The notes: generated from the letters alone by a model not told the origin. A DNA stretch of 64,000 nucleotides from Homoserinimonas aerilata (GCF_006716125.1 NZ_VFOM01000001.1:1798001-1862000); one strand, 5' to 3'. Shown: positions 1 to 9,268, numbered from the stretch's first letter. Numbers and translations are program-made.

Positions 1-1065
1 TGGGCTGAGCTGCTGCGGTTTCTGGGTCGCGCGATCAAGTACATTCTGGCGTTGTCGCTGCTGTTCGAGTTGATGGTGGCGACTGTGGTGCGCGTGCCGG
101 TGCTGCCGTTGTGGGTGGAGTATCCGGATGGCAAGCTGCCGCTGCAGTTGTTCTGGTCGCGCAATGTGCTGTTCGATGGTGGGCCCATTCAGGGCATTGT
201 GGGCAATTCGAGTCTGCTGGCGTTTGTGGCGCTGCTGGGTGTGATTGTGTTTGCGGTGCAGTTTGCGGCGCGCAGTGCGATCGATCTGCCGACGCATACG
301 ACGTTGCGCCGTCACGGTGTGGGCATGGTGTTCTGGTTGGCGGTGTCCGCGCTGGTGGTGGTGTTGACGCGGTCGGCGACGATCCTGTTGGCGCTGGTGG
401 TGTTGGCGATTGTGGTGGCGGTGGTGTGGACGATGCGGCGCATCCGCGTGGGTGCCCCGCGCACGATCGCGTATGTGGTGTTCGCTGCGGCTCTCGCGGC
501 GGTGGCGACGGTGTCGCTTGTGGGGCGTGACGGCATCCTGGGCCTTCTGGGTAAGAGCAGTGACCTGACGGGCCGTTTGGGCATCTGGGAGGCTGTTGTC
601 GGCCTGGCGGAGCAGCGCCCGGTGTTCGGTTGGGGTTGGGTGAGTTATTGGGCGCCGTGGGTGGCGCCGTTTGACACTCTTGAGGTGCGCCATGGGGTGC
701 TGCAGTTGCATGCCCACAATGCGTGGCTGGATGTCTGGCTGCAGCTGGGCTGGGTGGGCATGATCGTGTTTGCGGCGTTGGTGTTGTCGACACTGCTGCG
801 GTCGTGGTTTTTGGCGGTGGATGGTTCGCTGCCTCGTAACCATCCGGGTGATTCGGATGCGGGGCTTGCGCCGAAGCCGCATCCTGCCCTGTCGATGCTT
901 CCGCTGTTGTTGATGGTGGCGTTGCTCGTGCAGAGCGTTGCGGAGAGTCGCCTGCTGGTTGAGTATGGCTGGGCGTTGTTGGTGTTTGTGGCGATCCGTA
1001 CGAAGATCACGCCGGCCGCTCCGGCTGATCGCCCGTTGACGGATACGGCTCGCCGCAGCGCCTGA
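1..1065 (+). CDS. O-antigen ligase/polymerase-family membrane protein (5' end missing)
   Basis: The frame is open from the first base, so the true start lies upstream and only the last 354 residues are visible. They contain several long hydrophobic helices, then GRLGIWE and, further on, HAHNAWLDVWLQLGW. This is the pattern of the Wzy_C/O-antigen ligase family, whose members polymerise or transfer undecaprenyl-linked glycans on the outer face of the membrane. The gene at 23502-24797 has the same layout (LNAYLDVWFQLGF, AESSLLVEFGW against AESRLLVEYGW here) and is a paralogue. The two lie at the two ends of the Wzx/Wzy block. Sequence alone cannot separate polymerase from ligase. The gene converges on the VanZ gene with only 3 bases between stops. 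Confidence 0.8.
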   Translation, partial: WAELLRFLGRAIKYILALSLLFELMVATVVRVPVLPLWVEYPDGKLPLQLFWSRNVLFDGGPIQGIVGNSSLLAFVALLGVIVFAVQFAARSAIDLPTHTTLRRHGVGMVFWLAVSALVVVLTRSATILLALVVLAIVVAVVWTMRRIRVGAPRTIAYVVFAAALAAVATVSLVGRDGILGLLGKSSDLTGRLGIWEAVVGLAEQRPVFGWGWVSYWAPWVAPFDTLEVRHGVLQLHAHNAWLDVWLQLGWVGMIVFAALVLSTLLRSWFLAVDGSLPRNHPGDSDAGLAPKPHPALSMLPLLLMVALLVQSVAESRLLVEYGWALLVFVAIRTKITPAAPADRPLTDTARRSA

Positions 1066-1068
1066 GGT

Positions 1069-1587
1069 TTATTGCCGCTGGTGGTCGTGTCGGCTGTTGG
1101 CGGCGCGCTGTGCTGCTTCGCGCCTGTCGCGTTCGACGAGCCCGTCGCGGTGGGCGACGATGAGCCGGAAGGTGACGGATGCTGTGGCGCCGAGCAAAAA
1201 TCCGGTGCTGTTGGAGATAAGGTCGCGCACTTCGGGGAACCGGTCGGGCAGGAACAGCAGTTGCCCGAGTTCGATCACGCCGGAGAAGATCGTGCCGAGG
1301 AACAGCAGCACCCACCAGTGTCGCCGCGAGACGAGCAGCGCCACGAATATGCCGAGCGGCACGAACATGAGGATGTTGCCGAGGAATTCGATGGTGAGAA
1401 AGTTGACGCTTTCGAAGAGTCCGCGAGCGTGGAGCGAGGCGAGCACGCGGTGGACGACGCGGCCGACGAAGCCAGAGCCGGGCATCTGCGGGGTGAGCGT
1501 GATTACCATGACGAAGGCGGCGTAGACCACGAGCAGGAGCATGGTGAGCCGCCGCCTGAAGCGTGACGCCCTGGGCCCTTCGTCCAT
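1069..1587 (-). CDS. VanZ-family membrane protein
   Basis: This 172-residue protein has four hydrophobic segments covering about residues 15-135. It shows the VanZ hallmarks: an N-x-x-x-F-x-P-x-G motif (NILMFVPLG) and an acidic residue in the next helix (SGVIELGQLL). The C-terminal 35 residues are charged and probably cytoplasmic. VanZ proteins are small membrane proteins linked to glycopeptide tolerance and to cell-envelope loci; their biochemical activity is not settled. It lies downstream of the DUF4012 gene on the same strand, 87 bases away, and may be co-transcribed with it. The ATG at 1587 gives the normal family length. Confidence 0.8.
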   Translation of the reverse strand: MDEGPRASRFRRRLTMLLLVVYAAFVMVITLTPQMPGSGFVGRVVHRVLASLHARGLFESVNFLTIEFLGNILMFVPLGIFVALLVSRRHWWVLLFLGTIFSGVIELGQLLFLPDRFPEVRDLISNSTGFLLGATASVTFRLIVAHRDGLVERDRREAAQRAANSRHDHQRQ

Positions 1588-1674
1588 GGCTTCCCCCTCC
1601 CCCGTTCTATGGCTGTGCTGCGGCGTCCAGACTATCCGTCGTCGTGGTGCGGATGCCGCCCGCCGGTGGGTGCG

Positions 1675-3513
1675 CTATGGCACGGGTACTGTGGCGCAGT
1701 CGAGCGTGCTTTCTTCGATCGTGGTGGGGTTGACCATGGGTGTGATCTGGGCTTCGAGCGCCTTCTCGCCAGCTTCCGGCGCGGTGATGTCGTAGCTGAT
1801 AGTCACGGTCGCGCCCGGTTCGACGAGCAGCTGGACTCGTGAGACCGGGTATGCCTCGTCGTGGTAGCTGCCGAGGGCGAGCGGGCCGCCGTTGACTGTT
1901 GCGCTGTTGATGGTCGAGCCGGGCGGCGCGTAGATGAGCTGCACCATGCGCTGCGCGCCGGGGTTGAGGCCCTCGTGCTCGTAGTTGCCGAGGATGGAGG
2001 GCGAAAGCGTGCTGCCTGCGTCGGCGGGCACGGTGCTGGTGAGGTCGACTGTGACCCGGTAGGTCTGCCGCCCGTCGTCGCGGCAGGTGGCCTTGGCGAG
2101 GGTGACTTTCTGCTGCAGGTAGAAGTTGAGCTTGGAGCCGACGTTCTCCTGGAAGTAGACGCCGACTCTGTCTGTTTCACTGTCGCTGAGCGGCAGTTCG
2201 CCCTTCTGCCCGAGTTCAGTGAGCACGGCCTGCACATCTTCGTGGTTGCTGTAGAAGAGGACGCGATTTTCGTCCCACCCTCGGACGAGCGCCTTGATGA
2301 GCTCGGCCGGATCGAGCGAGCCACCGAGTATGCGGTCGACCACAGCATCAACGGTCTCCGCATAGATCGCGTCCTGGGCAAGGGCGCTGTATTTCTGGTA
2401 AATGCCATTCAAAAGGAAGGGAACGAGCGAGTCCCGATCGAGTACATCACCCGTCGATAAAGTGACCGGATCCGTCGCGCCCAGCACATAGCTGAGGGCA
2501 ACCGGATCGATGGAGATAACGCCGTCGGAGACGTCGCCATACTTACGGCTGAACATCTCTTGTGTCAGTTGAGCGGCAGTCGTGAAGCTTGGACGGACTG
2601 TCACGTTCGGAATGAACGTTCCGTATGCTCCGCCGGAGTAAATCTGCTCAGCGCCATCCGGAATGGGGAGCACGGAGGTTTCGTACCTGTCGAAATTACC
2701 GAGCCCTGCCGGGAGTGCTTGGCCAATGGTGATCCTGCCCTGGTCGGTACTGACCCCGACGAAGGAGAGCGCAGTGCCGCCAAGGGCGCGCGCTTCAGCG
2801 TTGTTCTGGAACATGACGATGTAGTTGCGGGGTCCGTCTGCACCGAGCAGCCCGGGGACGACGGCCAACATCCTGTCGAGGGTGTCGAGTGTGGGCGCGA
2901 CGCTGTCGAGGAGGCCTGCTAGTTGCTTCTGCGCAGCGGAGACCTGTGAGATGGTGCCTTCGGAGTCGACGTTCTTGACTTTTGCGACGATGGTTTGCAT
3001 CTGCCCATTGGCGCCCGACAGCACGGGGAGTGCGTCTTGGAGGGGTTGCAGGTTGATAGCGCCGTCGACGGGAGCGAGGCTTGAGGGGTCAATGGTTTCG
3101 GCGACTCCGATGAGCGGCGCTATCACGTCGACTACTACGTCATCGGTGGCCTCGGCGAGTTCTCGCACGACGGTGAGATTCTTACCCAAACCGGGGAACA
3201 CCTCGGCGACCCGCCAAATGGGGTCGCCGGTGAGGTCACGCGCGCTCGACGTGTGCTGCTTCAAATTGTCGAGGGTTTCGGTCGCCCCGTCCATTTCGAA
3301 AGTGACGAGCTGGGTCTTCAGCGTTCCCACGAGACCTTGCGCGGTTTCAAGTTCGGTCTTGGCCTGGAGCGCCCGGAGGCCGATCCAAGCGGCAGCAGCG
3401 ATCAGGAGGAGGACGACGGCGAGAATTGTCCATGGCAGCCATTTGGGCACTCGCCGCTGCTCGGCATTCCGGTGACGGGCGCCGGGCGCATGGGCATATG
3501 AAGTCATTCCCAT
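1675..3513 (-). CDS. DUF4012 domain protein, membrane-anchored
   Basis: About 612 residues. A basic N-terminus is followed by one transmembrane helix (roughly residues 25-48, PKWLPWTILAVVLLLIAAA), so the rest should lie outside the membrane. A helical stretch follows, then the DUF4012 core starting near YIVMFQNNAEARALGG, the family hallmark (QNNAE followed by GG). The family is common in actinobacterial polysaccharide loci next to glycosyltransferases and flippases, but its function is unknown. I chose the ATG at 3513; a TTG at 3519 and an ATG at 3507 are also in frame, and none has a clear ribosome-binding site. It is divergent from the wbpDEBA operon. Confidence 0.8.
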   Translation of the reverse strand: MGMTSYAHAPGARHRNAEQRRVPKWLPWTILAVVLLLIAAAAWIGLRALQAKTELETAQGLVGTLKTQLVTFEMDGATETLDNLKQHTSSARDLTGDPIWRVAEVFPGLGKNLTVVRELAEATDDVVVDVIAPLIGVAETIDPSSLAPVDGAINLQPLQDALPVLSGANGQMQTIVAKVKNVDSEGTISQVSAAQKQLAGLLDSVAPTLDTLDRMLAVVPGLLGADGPRNYIVMFQNNAEARALGGTALSFVGVSTDQGRITIGQALPAGLGNFDRYETSVLPIPDGAEQIYSGGAYGTFIPNVTVRPSFTTAAQLTQEMFSRKYGDVSDGVISIDPVALSYVLGATDPVTLSTGDVLDRDSLVPFLLNGIYQKYSALAQDAIYAETVDAVVDRILGGSLDPAELIKALVRGWDENRVLFYSNHEDVQAVLTELGQKGELPLSDSETDRVGVYFQENVGSKLNFYLQQKVTLAKATCRDDGRQTYRVTVDLTSTVPADAGSTLSPSILGNYEHEGLNPGAQRMVQLIYAPPGSTINSATVNGGPLALGSYHDEAYPVSRVQLLVEPGATVTISYDITAPEAGEKALEAQITPMVNPTTIEESTLDCATVPVP

Positions 3514-4145
3514 ATTCAACCAGACCGAAGATGGGCAACAGCTCCCACCGGCCTCGTTCTCCGTCCACCACCAATCGAAGGATGCCTAGAAGCAGAATCC
3601 GTCTGAAGTTGAATGCACCTCGATCGAGCCCGATTCCGTGCTGTGATGCGAGAGCGACGAGACGAGACGAGGGTGAGCCACAGCACCATCGGACAGTCCA
3701 GCACCGAAAGCCCATCAACGAGCTGGATCATCTGTGTTGTCCGGGCAATGAATGGCGCTTATGTAGGATCCGCCGGGCACAACATTGATGGGCAAGCTCC
3801 ACGGAGAAACAGTCAGCCCGTCATGGACTCGGTAAAGCGCATCCGTCATGACGCCACCCATCAAGACACTCCCTTCACCAACTTCAATTGGTTCACCGAA
3901 GCCCTCTGCCAACTCCCAATGCCAGCCCTGCGAGAACCGGCTCTGGGCCTTAGCTAATGACAGTTCCATTCTCGATGGTGATCGCAGATTCGATTCGTCA
4001 GCGGTCGCAGATGCGTCATGTACCGAGAGCCGCATGGACATACAGAGCTACGGCCGTAAGGGCATACGGAAGAGAGAGTCCTTCATAATTCTCGCCATTA
4101 CAATTGTCCCAACAGATCTGATGCTCGAAAGGTCGTTCATTCCAC
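3514..4145. other. Gap of about 630 bases between divergent units
   Basis: I see no convincing gene here. A 108-codon minus-strand frame (3715-4041) and a 114-codon plus-strand frame (3613-3957) overlap each other and match nothing I recognise. Both could be chance frames or decayed remnants. A short GACGA-type run lies near 3654-3670. Base composition is mixed and lower in GC than the right half of the window. The promoters of the DUF4012 gene and the wbpDEBA operon must lie here, but I cannot place a -35/-10 pair with confidence. Confidence 0.5.
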
Positions 4146-4733
4146 ATGCACATTGCGCAGAGCGCACAAGTTGCCGAATCCGCTTCCATTGCCGACAGCT
4201 GTAAGATTTGGGACTTAGCTCAGGTTCGCGAGCTCGCTGATCTCGGTTCCAATTGCATCATTGGGCGCGGTGCCTACATCGGATCCGGTGTCACGGTCGG
4301 AGCGAACTCGAAAATCCAAAACGACGCTCTCATCTACGAGCCGGCGATTCTGGGGCACGGAGTCTTCATCGGCCCTGCGGTAGTCCTCACCAATGACACC
4401 TATCCGCGAGCGATCAATCCCGATGGCTCCCAGAAATCAGCAACGGACTGGACACCAACCGGGGTGACCATCGGCGACGGTGCCGCAATCGGTGCGCGAG
4501 CTGTCTGTGTGGCACCTGTCCGTATCGGACGATGGGCGACTGTGGCAGCCGGCTCGGTAGTGACGAAGGACGTCTCTGATTTCGCCTTAGTGGCAGGGGT
4601 GCCTGCTCGTCGGATTGGGTGGGTCGGCAAGGCTGGCCATCCCCTCACTCAAGTCGACGATGTCTGGGTATGTCCGCAGACGGGCGAAAAGTATCAAGAA
4701 AGTGAAAACGGCCTGACGGAGGCATACGAATGA
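4146..4733 (+). CDS. wbpD: WbpD-type UDP-amino-sugar N-acetyltransferase
   Basis: This 195-residue left-handed beta-helix (hexapeptide repeat) acetyltransferase has repeats over about residues 5-150. The conserved loop TNDTYPRA and the C-terminal VPARRIGWV are typical of WbpD/WlbB, which use acetyl-CoA to acetylate the 3-amino group of UDP-2-acetamido-3-amino-uronate. It is the first gene of a four-gene operon whose other products fit the same pathway (aminotransferase, 3-dehydrogenase, 6-dehydrogenase). Its stop overlaps the next start (ATGA). Odd point: residue 23, in the motif KIW-x-LAQV, is Asp, while the paralogue at 43152-43766 and most relatives I know have His there. This may change activity or only tune it. 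Confidence 0.88.
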   Translation: MHIAQSAQVAESASIADSCKIWDLAQVRELADLGSNCIIGRGAYIGSGVTVGANSKIQNDALIYEPAILGHGVFIGPAVVLTNDTYPRAINPDGSQKSATDWTPTGVTIGDGAAIGARAVCVAPVRIGRWATVAAGSVVTKDVSDFALVAGVPARRIGWVGKAGHPLTQVDDVWVCPQTGEKYQESENGLTEAYE

Positions 4734-5821
4734 GTAACGAGTTCATCCCAGCGGCCCGACCCATCATTGGCGAGGACGAACGACGCGCCGTTGATGCGGT
4801 TCTACAGTCAGGCCAACTCGCGCAGGGAACAGAAGTAGCTGCATTCGAGGAGGAGTTCTCGAAGGTTCTGCTTGACGAGCGAGCAGCGGTGGCCGTCAAC
4901 TCGGGCACCACCGGCCTTCACCTTGGCCTTCTCGCCGCTGGTATTGGCCCCGGTGATGAAGTGATCGTTCCTTCGTTTACCTTTGCCGCCACCGCCAACT
5001 CGGTTGCACTTACGGGCGCGACGCCAGTCTTCGCCGACATCGAACCCGATTATTTCTGCCTCAGCGCTGAATCGGTCAAGAGTGTCATCACAGAGCGCAC
5101 TGCAGCAATCATGCCGGTGCATCTCTACGGGCACCCGGCGAACATGGATCAGCTGCAACAGATTGCCGATGATCGCGGACTTCAGCTCTTCGAGGATGCC
5201 GCCCAAGCCCACGGCGCAAGCATCAATGGACGCCGCGTGGGAACCTTCGGGGCATTCGCGATGTTCAGCCTCTACCCGACTAAGAACATGACGTCGGGCG
5301 AGGGCGGCATGGTGAGTACAGGTTCGCCCGAGATCGAGCGACAGCTGCGACTACTGCGCAACCAGGGCATGGAGAAGCAGTACGAGAACGAGATCGTCGG
5401 CTTCAACGCGCGCATGACCAACCTGCACGCTGCGATTGGTCGCGTACAGCTAACCAAGATCTGGCGTTGGACCAAACAGCGTCAAGACAATGCAGCTTTT
5501 CTTTCGAAGAACCTCACCAACGCAGTGGTGCCAAAGGTCGCCGATGGAGTGGAGCACGTCTACCACCAGTACACGGTCAGAATCACCGATGACCGTGACG
5601 GGGTAGCGGCCGCGCTTCGCGATGAATTCCAGATCGGCTCCGGCGTCTACTACCCGATCCCAAACCATCGGCTACCTTCGTTTAGCCGCGCGGAAGACCT
5701 GCCGGTCACTGAAGCGGCCTCTAAGGAAGTCATTTCCCTGCCCGTGCATCCGTCCCTCAGCCAAGACGATCTGGAGCGAATTGTGACTGCCATGAACAAG
5801 CTGACTGGGGCTGGCGCATAA
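4730..5821 (+). CDS. wbpE: DegT/DnrJ/EryC1-type sugar aminotransferase (WbpE)
   Basis: A 363-residue PLP enzyme of fold type I. Visible landmarks are VNSGTTGLHLGL, the PLP-binding EDAAQAHGA (family Asp/His region) and the Schiff-base lysine K185 in YPTKNMTSGEGG. In the WbpA-B-E-D pathway this enzyme transfers an amino group from glutamate to the 3-keto sugar made by the 3-dehydrogenase. Length is normal for the family. A good ribosome-binding site, GGAGG at 4718-4722, lies 7 bases before the ATG inside the end of wbpD, and the two genes overlap by 4 bases. Its stop TAA shares one base with the next ATG, so translation is probably coupled along the operon. Confidence 0.9.
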   Translation: MSNEFIPAARPIIGEDERRAVDAVLQSGQLAQGTEVAAFEEEFSKVLLDERAAVAVNSGTTGLHLGLLAAGIGPGDEVIVPSFTFAATANSVALTGATPVFADIEPDYFCLSAESVKSVITERTAAIMPVHLYGHPANMDQLQQIADDRGLQLFEDAAQAHGASINGRRVGTFGAFAMFSLYPTKNMTSGEGGMVSTGSPEIERQLRLLRNQGMEKQYENEIVGFNARMTNLHAAIGRVQLTKIWRWTKQRQDNAAFLSKNLTNAVVPKVADGVEHVYHQYTVRITDDRDGVAAALRDEFQIGSGVYYPIPNHRLPSFSRAEDLPVTEAASKEVISLPVHPSLSQDDLERIVTAMNKLTGAGA

Positions 5822-6807
5822 TGGGTGACCTGCGGGCGGGGCTTGTCGGCCTGGGCATGATGGGACGGCACCACGCTCGAGTCTTACGCGAAATTGACGG
5901 GGTCCGGCTGGTCGCTGTTGCTGATGCGATGGGCGATCCCCACAACGTCGCAGGCTCGACTCCGCTATGCAATTCGGTCGAGGAATTGCTCGGACACAAC
6001 TTGGACATGGTTGTCGTCGCAGTCCCGACAATCTTCCATGAAGCGGTCGGACTGAAGTTCGCCGAAGCCGGCGTACACGCGCTTATCGAAAAGCCTCTAG
6101 CCAACACCTTGGATGAGGGTCTCAACTTGGTCGACGCATTCGAGTCTCGTGGCCTTGTGGGTGCTGTCGGGCACATCGAGCGCTTCAACCCATCTCTGCA
6201 GAACATGCGTGAACGCATCGAGGCTGGCGAATTGGGTGACGTCTATCAGATCGCCACACGGAGACAGGGGCCCTTCCCCTCGCGCATCGCCGATGTCGGG
6301 GTTGTCAAGGATCTCGGAACCCACGACATCGATTCGACGTCGTGGCTTGCGCAGAGCCCCTACGAGTCCGTCTACGCCCAGACCGCGCTAAAGAGCGGTC
6401 GCCCCCACGAGGACCTCGTGGTGGCGACCGGCCGACTCTCCAACAAGATAGTCACCAGCCACCTTGTGAACTGGTTATCCCCCCTCAAAGAACGGGTGAC
6501 CATCGCCACGGGCGAAAAAGGGTCGCTTGTGGCAGACACCATTTCGGCGGATCTCACGTTCTATGAGAATGGCGTCCTTGAGACCGCTTGGGATTCAATC
6601 GCAGCCTTTCGCGGCATGTCAGAGGGTCGCATCATTCGGTATGCCCTCACTAAGCGTGAGCCGCTCAGAGTTGAGCACGAAGCTTTCAGAGACGCGATCC
6701 TCGGAATCCGCCAGGACATCGTGACCATGCGCGAAGGGCTCGAAACACTCCGTGTTGCGGAGGCGATTCTTGAGTCCTCTCGTACTGGCAACTCTGTAAA
6801 GCTATAG
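5821..6807 (+). CDS. wbpB: Gfo/Idh/MocA oxidoreductase, probable UDP-HexNAcA 3-dehydrogenase (WbpB-like)
   Basis: 328 residues. The N-terminal Rossmann fold starts GLVGLGMMGRHHARV; then come the family EKP motif (IEKPLA) and the C-terminal catalytic region with DLGTHDIDSTSWL, where the His is the usual active-site residue. In WbpB/WlbA the enzyme oxidises C3 of UDP-N-acetylglucosaminuronate and passes a 3-keto sugar to the aminotransferase. Here it sits directly after that aminotransferase, overlapping by one base, and before a UDP-sugar 6-dehydrogenase, which is strong context for this role. On sequence alone the substrate of a Gfo/Idh/MocA protein cannot be read. Confidence 0.8.
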   Translation: MGDLRAGLVGLGMMGRHHARVLREIDGVRLVAVADAMGDPHNVAGSTPLCNSVEELLGHNLDMVVVAVPTIFHEAVGLKFAEAGVHALIEKPLANTLDEGLNLVDAFESRGLVGAVGHIERFNPSLQNMRERIEAGELGDVYQIATRRQGPFPSRIADVGVVKDLGTHDIDSTSWLAQSPYESVYAQTALKSGRPHEDLVVATGRLSNKIVTSHLVNWLSPLKERVTIATGEKGSLVADTISADLTFYENGVLETAWDSIAAFRGMSEGRIIRYALTKREPLRVEHEAFRDAILGIRQDIVTMREGLETLRVAEAILESSRTGNSVKL

Positions 6808-6853
6808 ACCGGCTCTCCACCTCACCCCATTTTCAACTAGCAAAGGTTCTTTT

Positions 6854-8152
6854 GTGAAGATCGCAGTCATCGCTCTCGGCAAGATCGGCCTCCCGCTCGC
6901 CGTTCAGTTCGCAAGCAAGGGGCATGAGGTCATCGGCGTTGACGTTAATGAGGCGGTAGTTGATCTAATTAACCGTGGAATCGAGCCGTTCCCGGGAGAA
7001 GCCCACCTTGCAGAGAAACTGGCTGAGCTTGTACCGTCGGGCGCCCTTCGCGCAACAACGAACTATGCGGACGCCATCCCAGAAGCAGATGTCGTGGTGC
7101 TTGTCGTACCGCTCTTTGTCGATCAAGATGCGAAGCCTGATTTCGCATGGATGGACGCGGCTACGGATTCTTTGGCCGCCCACCTGACACCCGGGACTCT
7201 TGTTTCGTACGAGACGACACTTCCCGTTGGCACGACCCGCGATCGGTGGAAGCCACAACTTGAGGCTGGTAGTGGTCTCTTCGAAGGCGTCGATTTCCAT
7301 CTAGTCTTCTCACCTGAACGCGTACTCACCGGGCGCGTCTTTGAGGATCTCCGCAAGTACCCCAAACTCATCGGCGGGCTTTCCAAAACAGGTGCCGCAC
7401 TGGCGCGGGACTTTTACGAGCAGGTGCTTGATTTTGATGAGCGACCTGACCTCGCGCGGGAAAACGGAGTTTGGGATCTCGGAACGGCTGAGGCTGCCGA
7501 ATTGGCAAAGCTTGCCGAGACAACCTATCGTGACGTGAATATTGGACTCGCCAATGAATTCGCACGTTTCTCCGATAAGGCAGGAATCGATGTCTACCAA
7601 GTCATCGAGGCCTGCAACTCTCAGCCATTCAGTCATATTCATCGGCCGGGAATCGCCGTTGGCGGCCACTGCATCCCGGTCTACCCGCGCCTCTACCTCT
7701 GGAACGACCCAGAGGCGACGATTGTGCGTGCTGCGAGGGCTCGCAACGCAGACATGCCCAACTATGCTGTTCAGCTGCTGGAGGGCGCTTATGGCGCTCT
7801 CACCGGCGCACGCGTGACGGTACTGGGAGCTGCGTACCGAGGTGGCGTAAAAGAAACAGCGTTCTCTGGCGTATTCGATACCGTATCGGCGCTTATCACT
7901 GCCGGCGCGACTGTCCAGGTTCATGACCCGATGTATACCGCCGAAGAGCTCATAGCATTGGGCTTTATCCCGTTTGCCGAAGGTGCCAAGTCAGACGCCG
8001 TCATTGTGCAGGCTGACCATACTGAATATCTCGGTTGGGGAGAAGCTGAGCTACCCGGGGTCAAGGTGATTCTAGACGGTCGACGAGTTCTCCAATCGGA
8101 TTCGTGGCCATCAGCGACCTACATTGCAATTGGCCAGGGCCAACGGAGTTAG
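6854..8152 (+). CDS. wbpA: UDP-HexNAc 6-dehydrogenase (WbpA-like)
   Basis: 432 residues of the UDP-glucose/GDP-mannose dehydrogenase family with its three domains: NAD-binding N-terminus, central helical dimer domain and C-terminal UDP-binding domain. The catalytic cysteine is C273 in GGHCIPVYP, and FSPERVL and the substrate-domain GAAYRGGVKE are present. It should oxidise UDP-GlcNAc twice at C6 to the uronate, the first step of the pathway served by the three upstream genes. Odd point: the N-terminal glycine motif reads ALGKIGLP, with Ala where most relatives have Gly (GLGYVGLP). The start is GTG at 6854 with AAAGG at 6842-6846; 46 bases separate it from the gene before. Confidence 0.85.
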   Translation: MKIAVIALGKIGLPLAVQFASKGHEVIGVDVNEAVVDLINRGIEPFPGEAHLAEKLAELVPSGALRATTNYADAIPEADVVVLVVPLFVDQDAKPDFAWMDAATDSLAAHLTPGTLVSYETTLPVGTTRDRWKPQLEAGSGLFEGVDFHLVFSPERVLTGRVFEDLRKYPKLIGGLSKTGAALARDFYEQVLDFDERPDLARENGVWDLGTAEAAELAKLAETTYRDVNIGLANEFARFSDKAGIDVYQVIEACNSQPFSHIHRPGIAVGGHCIPVYPRLYLWNDPEATIVRAARARNADMPNYAVQLLEGAYGALTGARVTVLGAAYRGGVKETAFSGVFDTVSALITAGATVQVHDPMYTAEELIALGFIPFAEGAKSDAVIVQADHTEYLGWGEAELPGVKVILDGRRVLQSDSWPSATYIAIGQGQRS

Positions 8153-8396
8153 TCGCAGATGCAGACCCCTCCGGCCGAAGGGCTTTGATCGCTGCCTGTC
8201 CTCGCCTTACGGGTCACCCGCCTCAGCGATAATTTTCAGGCGCTTCGAAGTGCATCCTTTTCGACGGGTCAATCGCAACAGACAACTGGACCAAAAGTAT
8301 GCTGAACGCCAGACCAGTTACCTTCCCATGCCCTACCGCCGGGGATTGAATGGCTACCATGAGAATAAGTTGAGAGCAAAGAGTGAGCCCCAGAAT

Positions 8397-9260
8397 ATGA
8401 GAATCCTTGTGACGGGGGGTTCTGGTCGACTGGGCCGAAACCTTCAAGCATCAGTGCGCCGCGATTCAACGACGACGTGGGATTTCGTTGCAAATGCGCG
8501 AGGATCGTCACGAAGCGGGCCAGGGTTTCTGGATGTAACCGACGAGACCGCAGTGCATGACCATATCGCGGCAACGCGGCCCGACGTTGTGGTGCATTTA
8601 GCCTCCCTTGCAGGCCCAGTTTGCAATGACGATCGCGACCGGACTTTTGCCGTCAATACCGACGCAGTTCGAAACCTTGCAGAGGCCACATCTGCACTCG
8701 GTGTAGGCCGCCTAATATTCGCATCAACTGGTGCCGTCTACGGAGACAAGTACTCTGTGCCTGCGAGCGAGCATGCCGCTATCAGCCTCAACTCTTGGTA
8801 TGCGGAGTCGAAGTATCAGGCCGAGCAAGCGATTTCCGAAATCACGGCTAACGCACCCCAACTGAGCGCGATCGTGCTGCGGATCTTCAATATCTACGGT
8901 TGGGGGTTCGACCAGTCCTTAGTTTCGCGTCTATGGGACTCACAGTCGGTTCCGGTCGTACTAAAAGGGATGGACAATTTTTCGCGGGACTATACACATG
9001 TCTCCTCGGCCACGGATGCGATTCTGGCAGCGACTACCGTGACGGTCACCGACCCGACTACCACCCTGAACGTTGGAAGCGGAGTTGCCTTATCCAACCG
9101 GGATTTGACACAGTTGCTCGGCGCAAATCGACCCCTTCATTTCACGGTTGAAGACGGCGAATACAGCTACAGCTGCGCAAATATCGACGCCGCGAAGCGG
9201 ATACTCGGCCTGTCTCCTCTCGCTCCAACGGCAGTGTCACTTGCGCAGGCTCTGCGATAG
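8397..9260 (+). CDS. NAD-dependent epimerase/dehydratase (extended SDR), substrate unknown
   Basis: 287 residues. It shows the glycine-rich nucleotide motif GGSGRLG at residues 7-13, FASTGAVYGD and the catalytic pair Y-x-x-x-K in WYAESKYQAEQ, then DYTHVSSATDAI. These mark a sugar-nucleotide SDR (4-epimerase, dehydratase or 4-reductase type). Length is slightly short for an epimerase and closer to reductases. I chose the ATG at 8397 because it directly precedes the Rossmann motif; an open frame runs 5' of it but carries no family sequence. It lies 244 bases after the wbpA-like gene, in a stretch with no other feature I can see, and converges with the GT4 gene 8 bases away. The sugar it acts on cannot be told. 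Confidence 0.72.
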   Translation: MRILVTGGSGRLGRNLQASVRRDSTTTWDFVANARGSSRSGPGFLDVTDETAVHDHIAATRPDVVVHLASLAGPVCNDDRDRTFAVNTDAVRNLAEATSALGVGRLIFASTGAVYGDKYSVPASEHAAISLNSWYAESKYQAEQAISEITANAPQLSAIVLRIFNIYGWGFDQSLVSRLWDSQSVPVVLKGMDNFSRDYTHVSSATDAILAATTVTVTDPTTTLNVGSGVALSNRDLTQLLGANRPLHFTVEDGEYSYSCANIDAAKRILGLSPLAPTAVSLAQALR

Positions 9261-9268
9261 GCACCGGG

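Noticed and set aside
3715..4041. 108-codon minus-strand frame in the gap before wbpD
   Set aside because: No recognisable domain, no clear ribosome-binding site, and an equally long frame on the other strand. It is kept only as part of the gap description.
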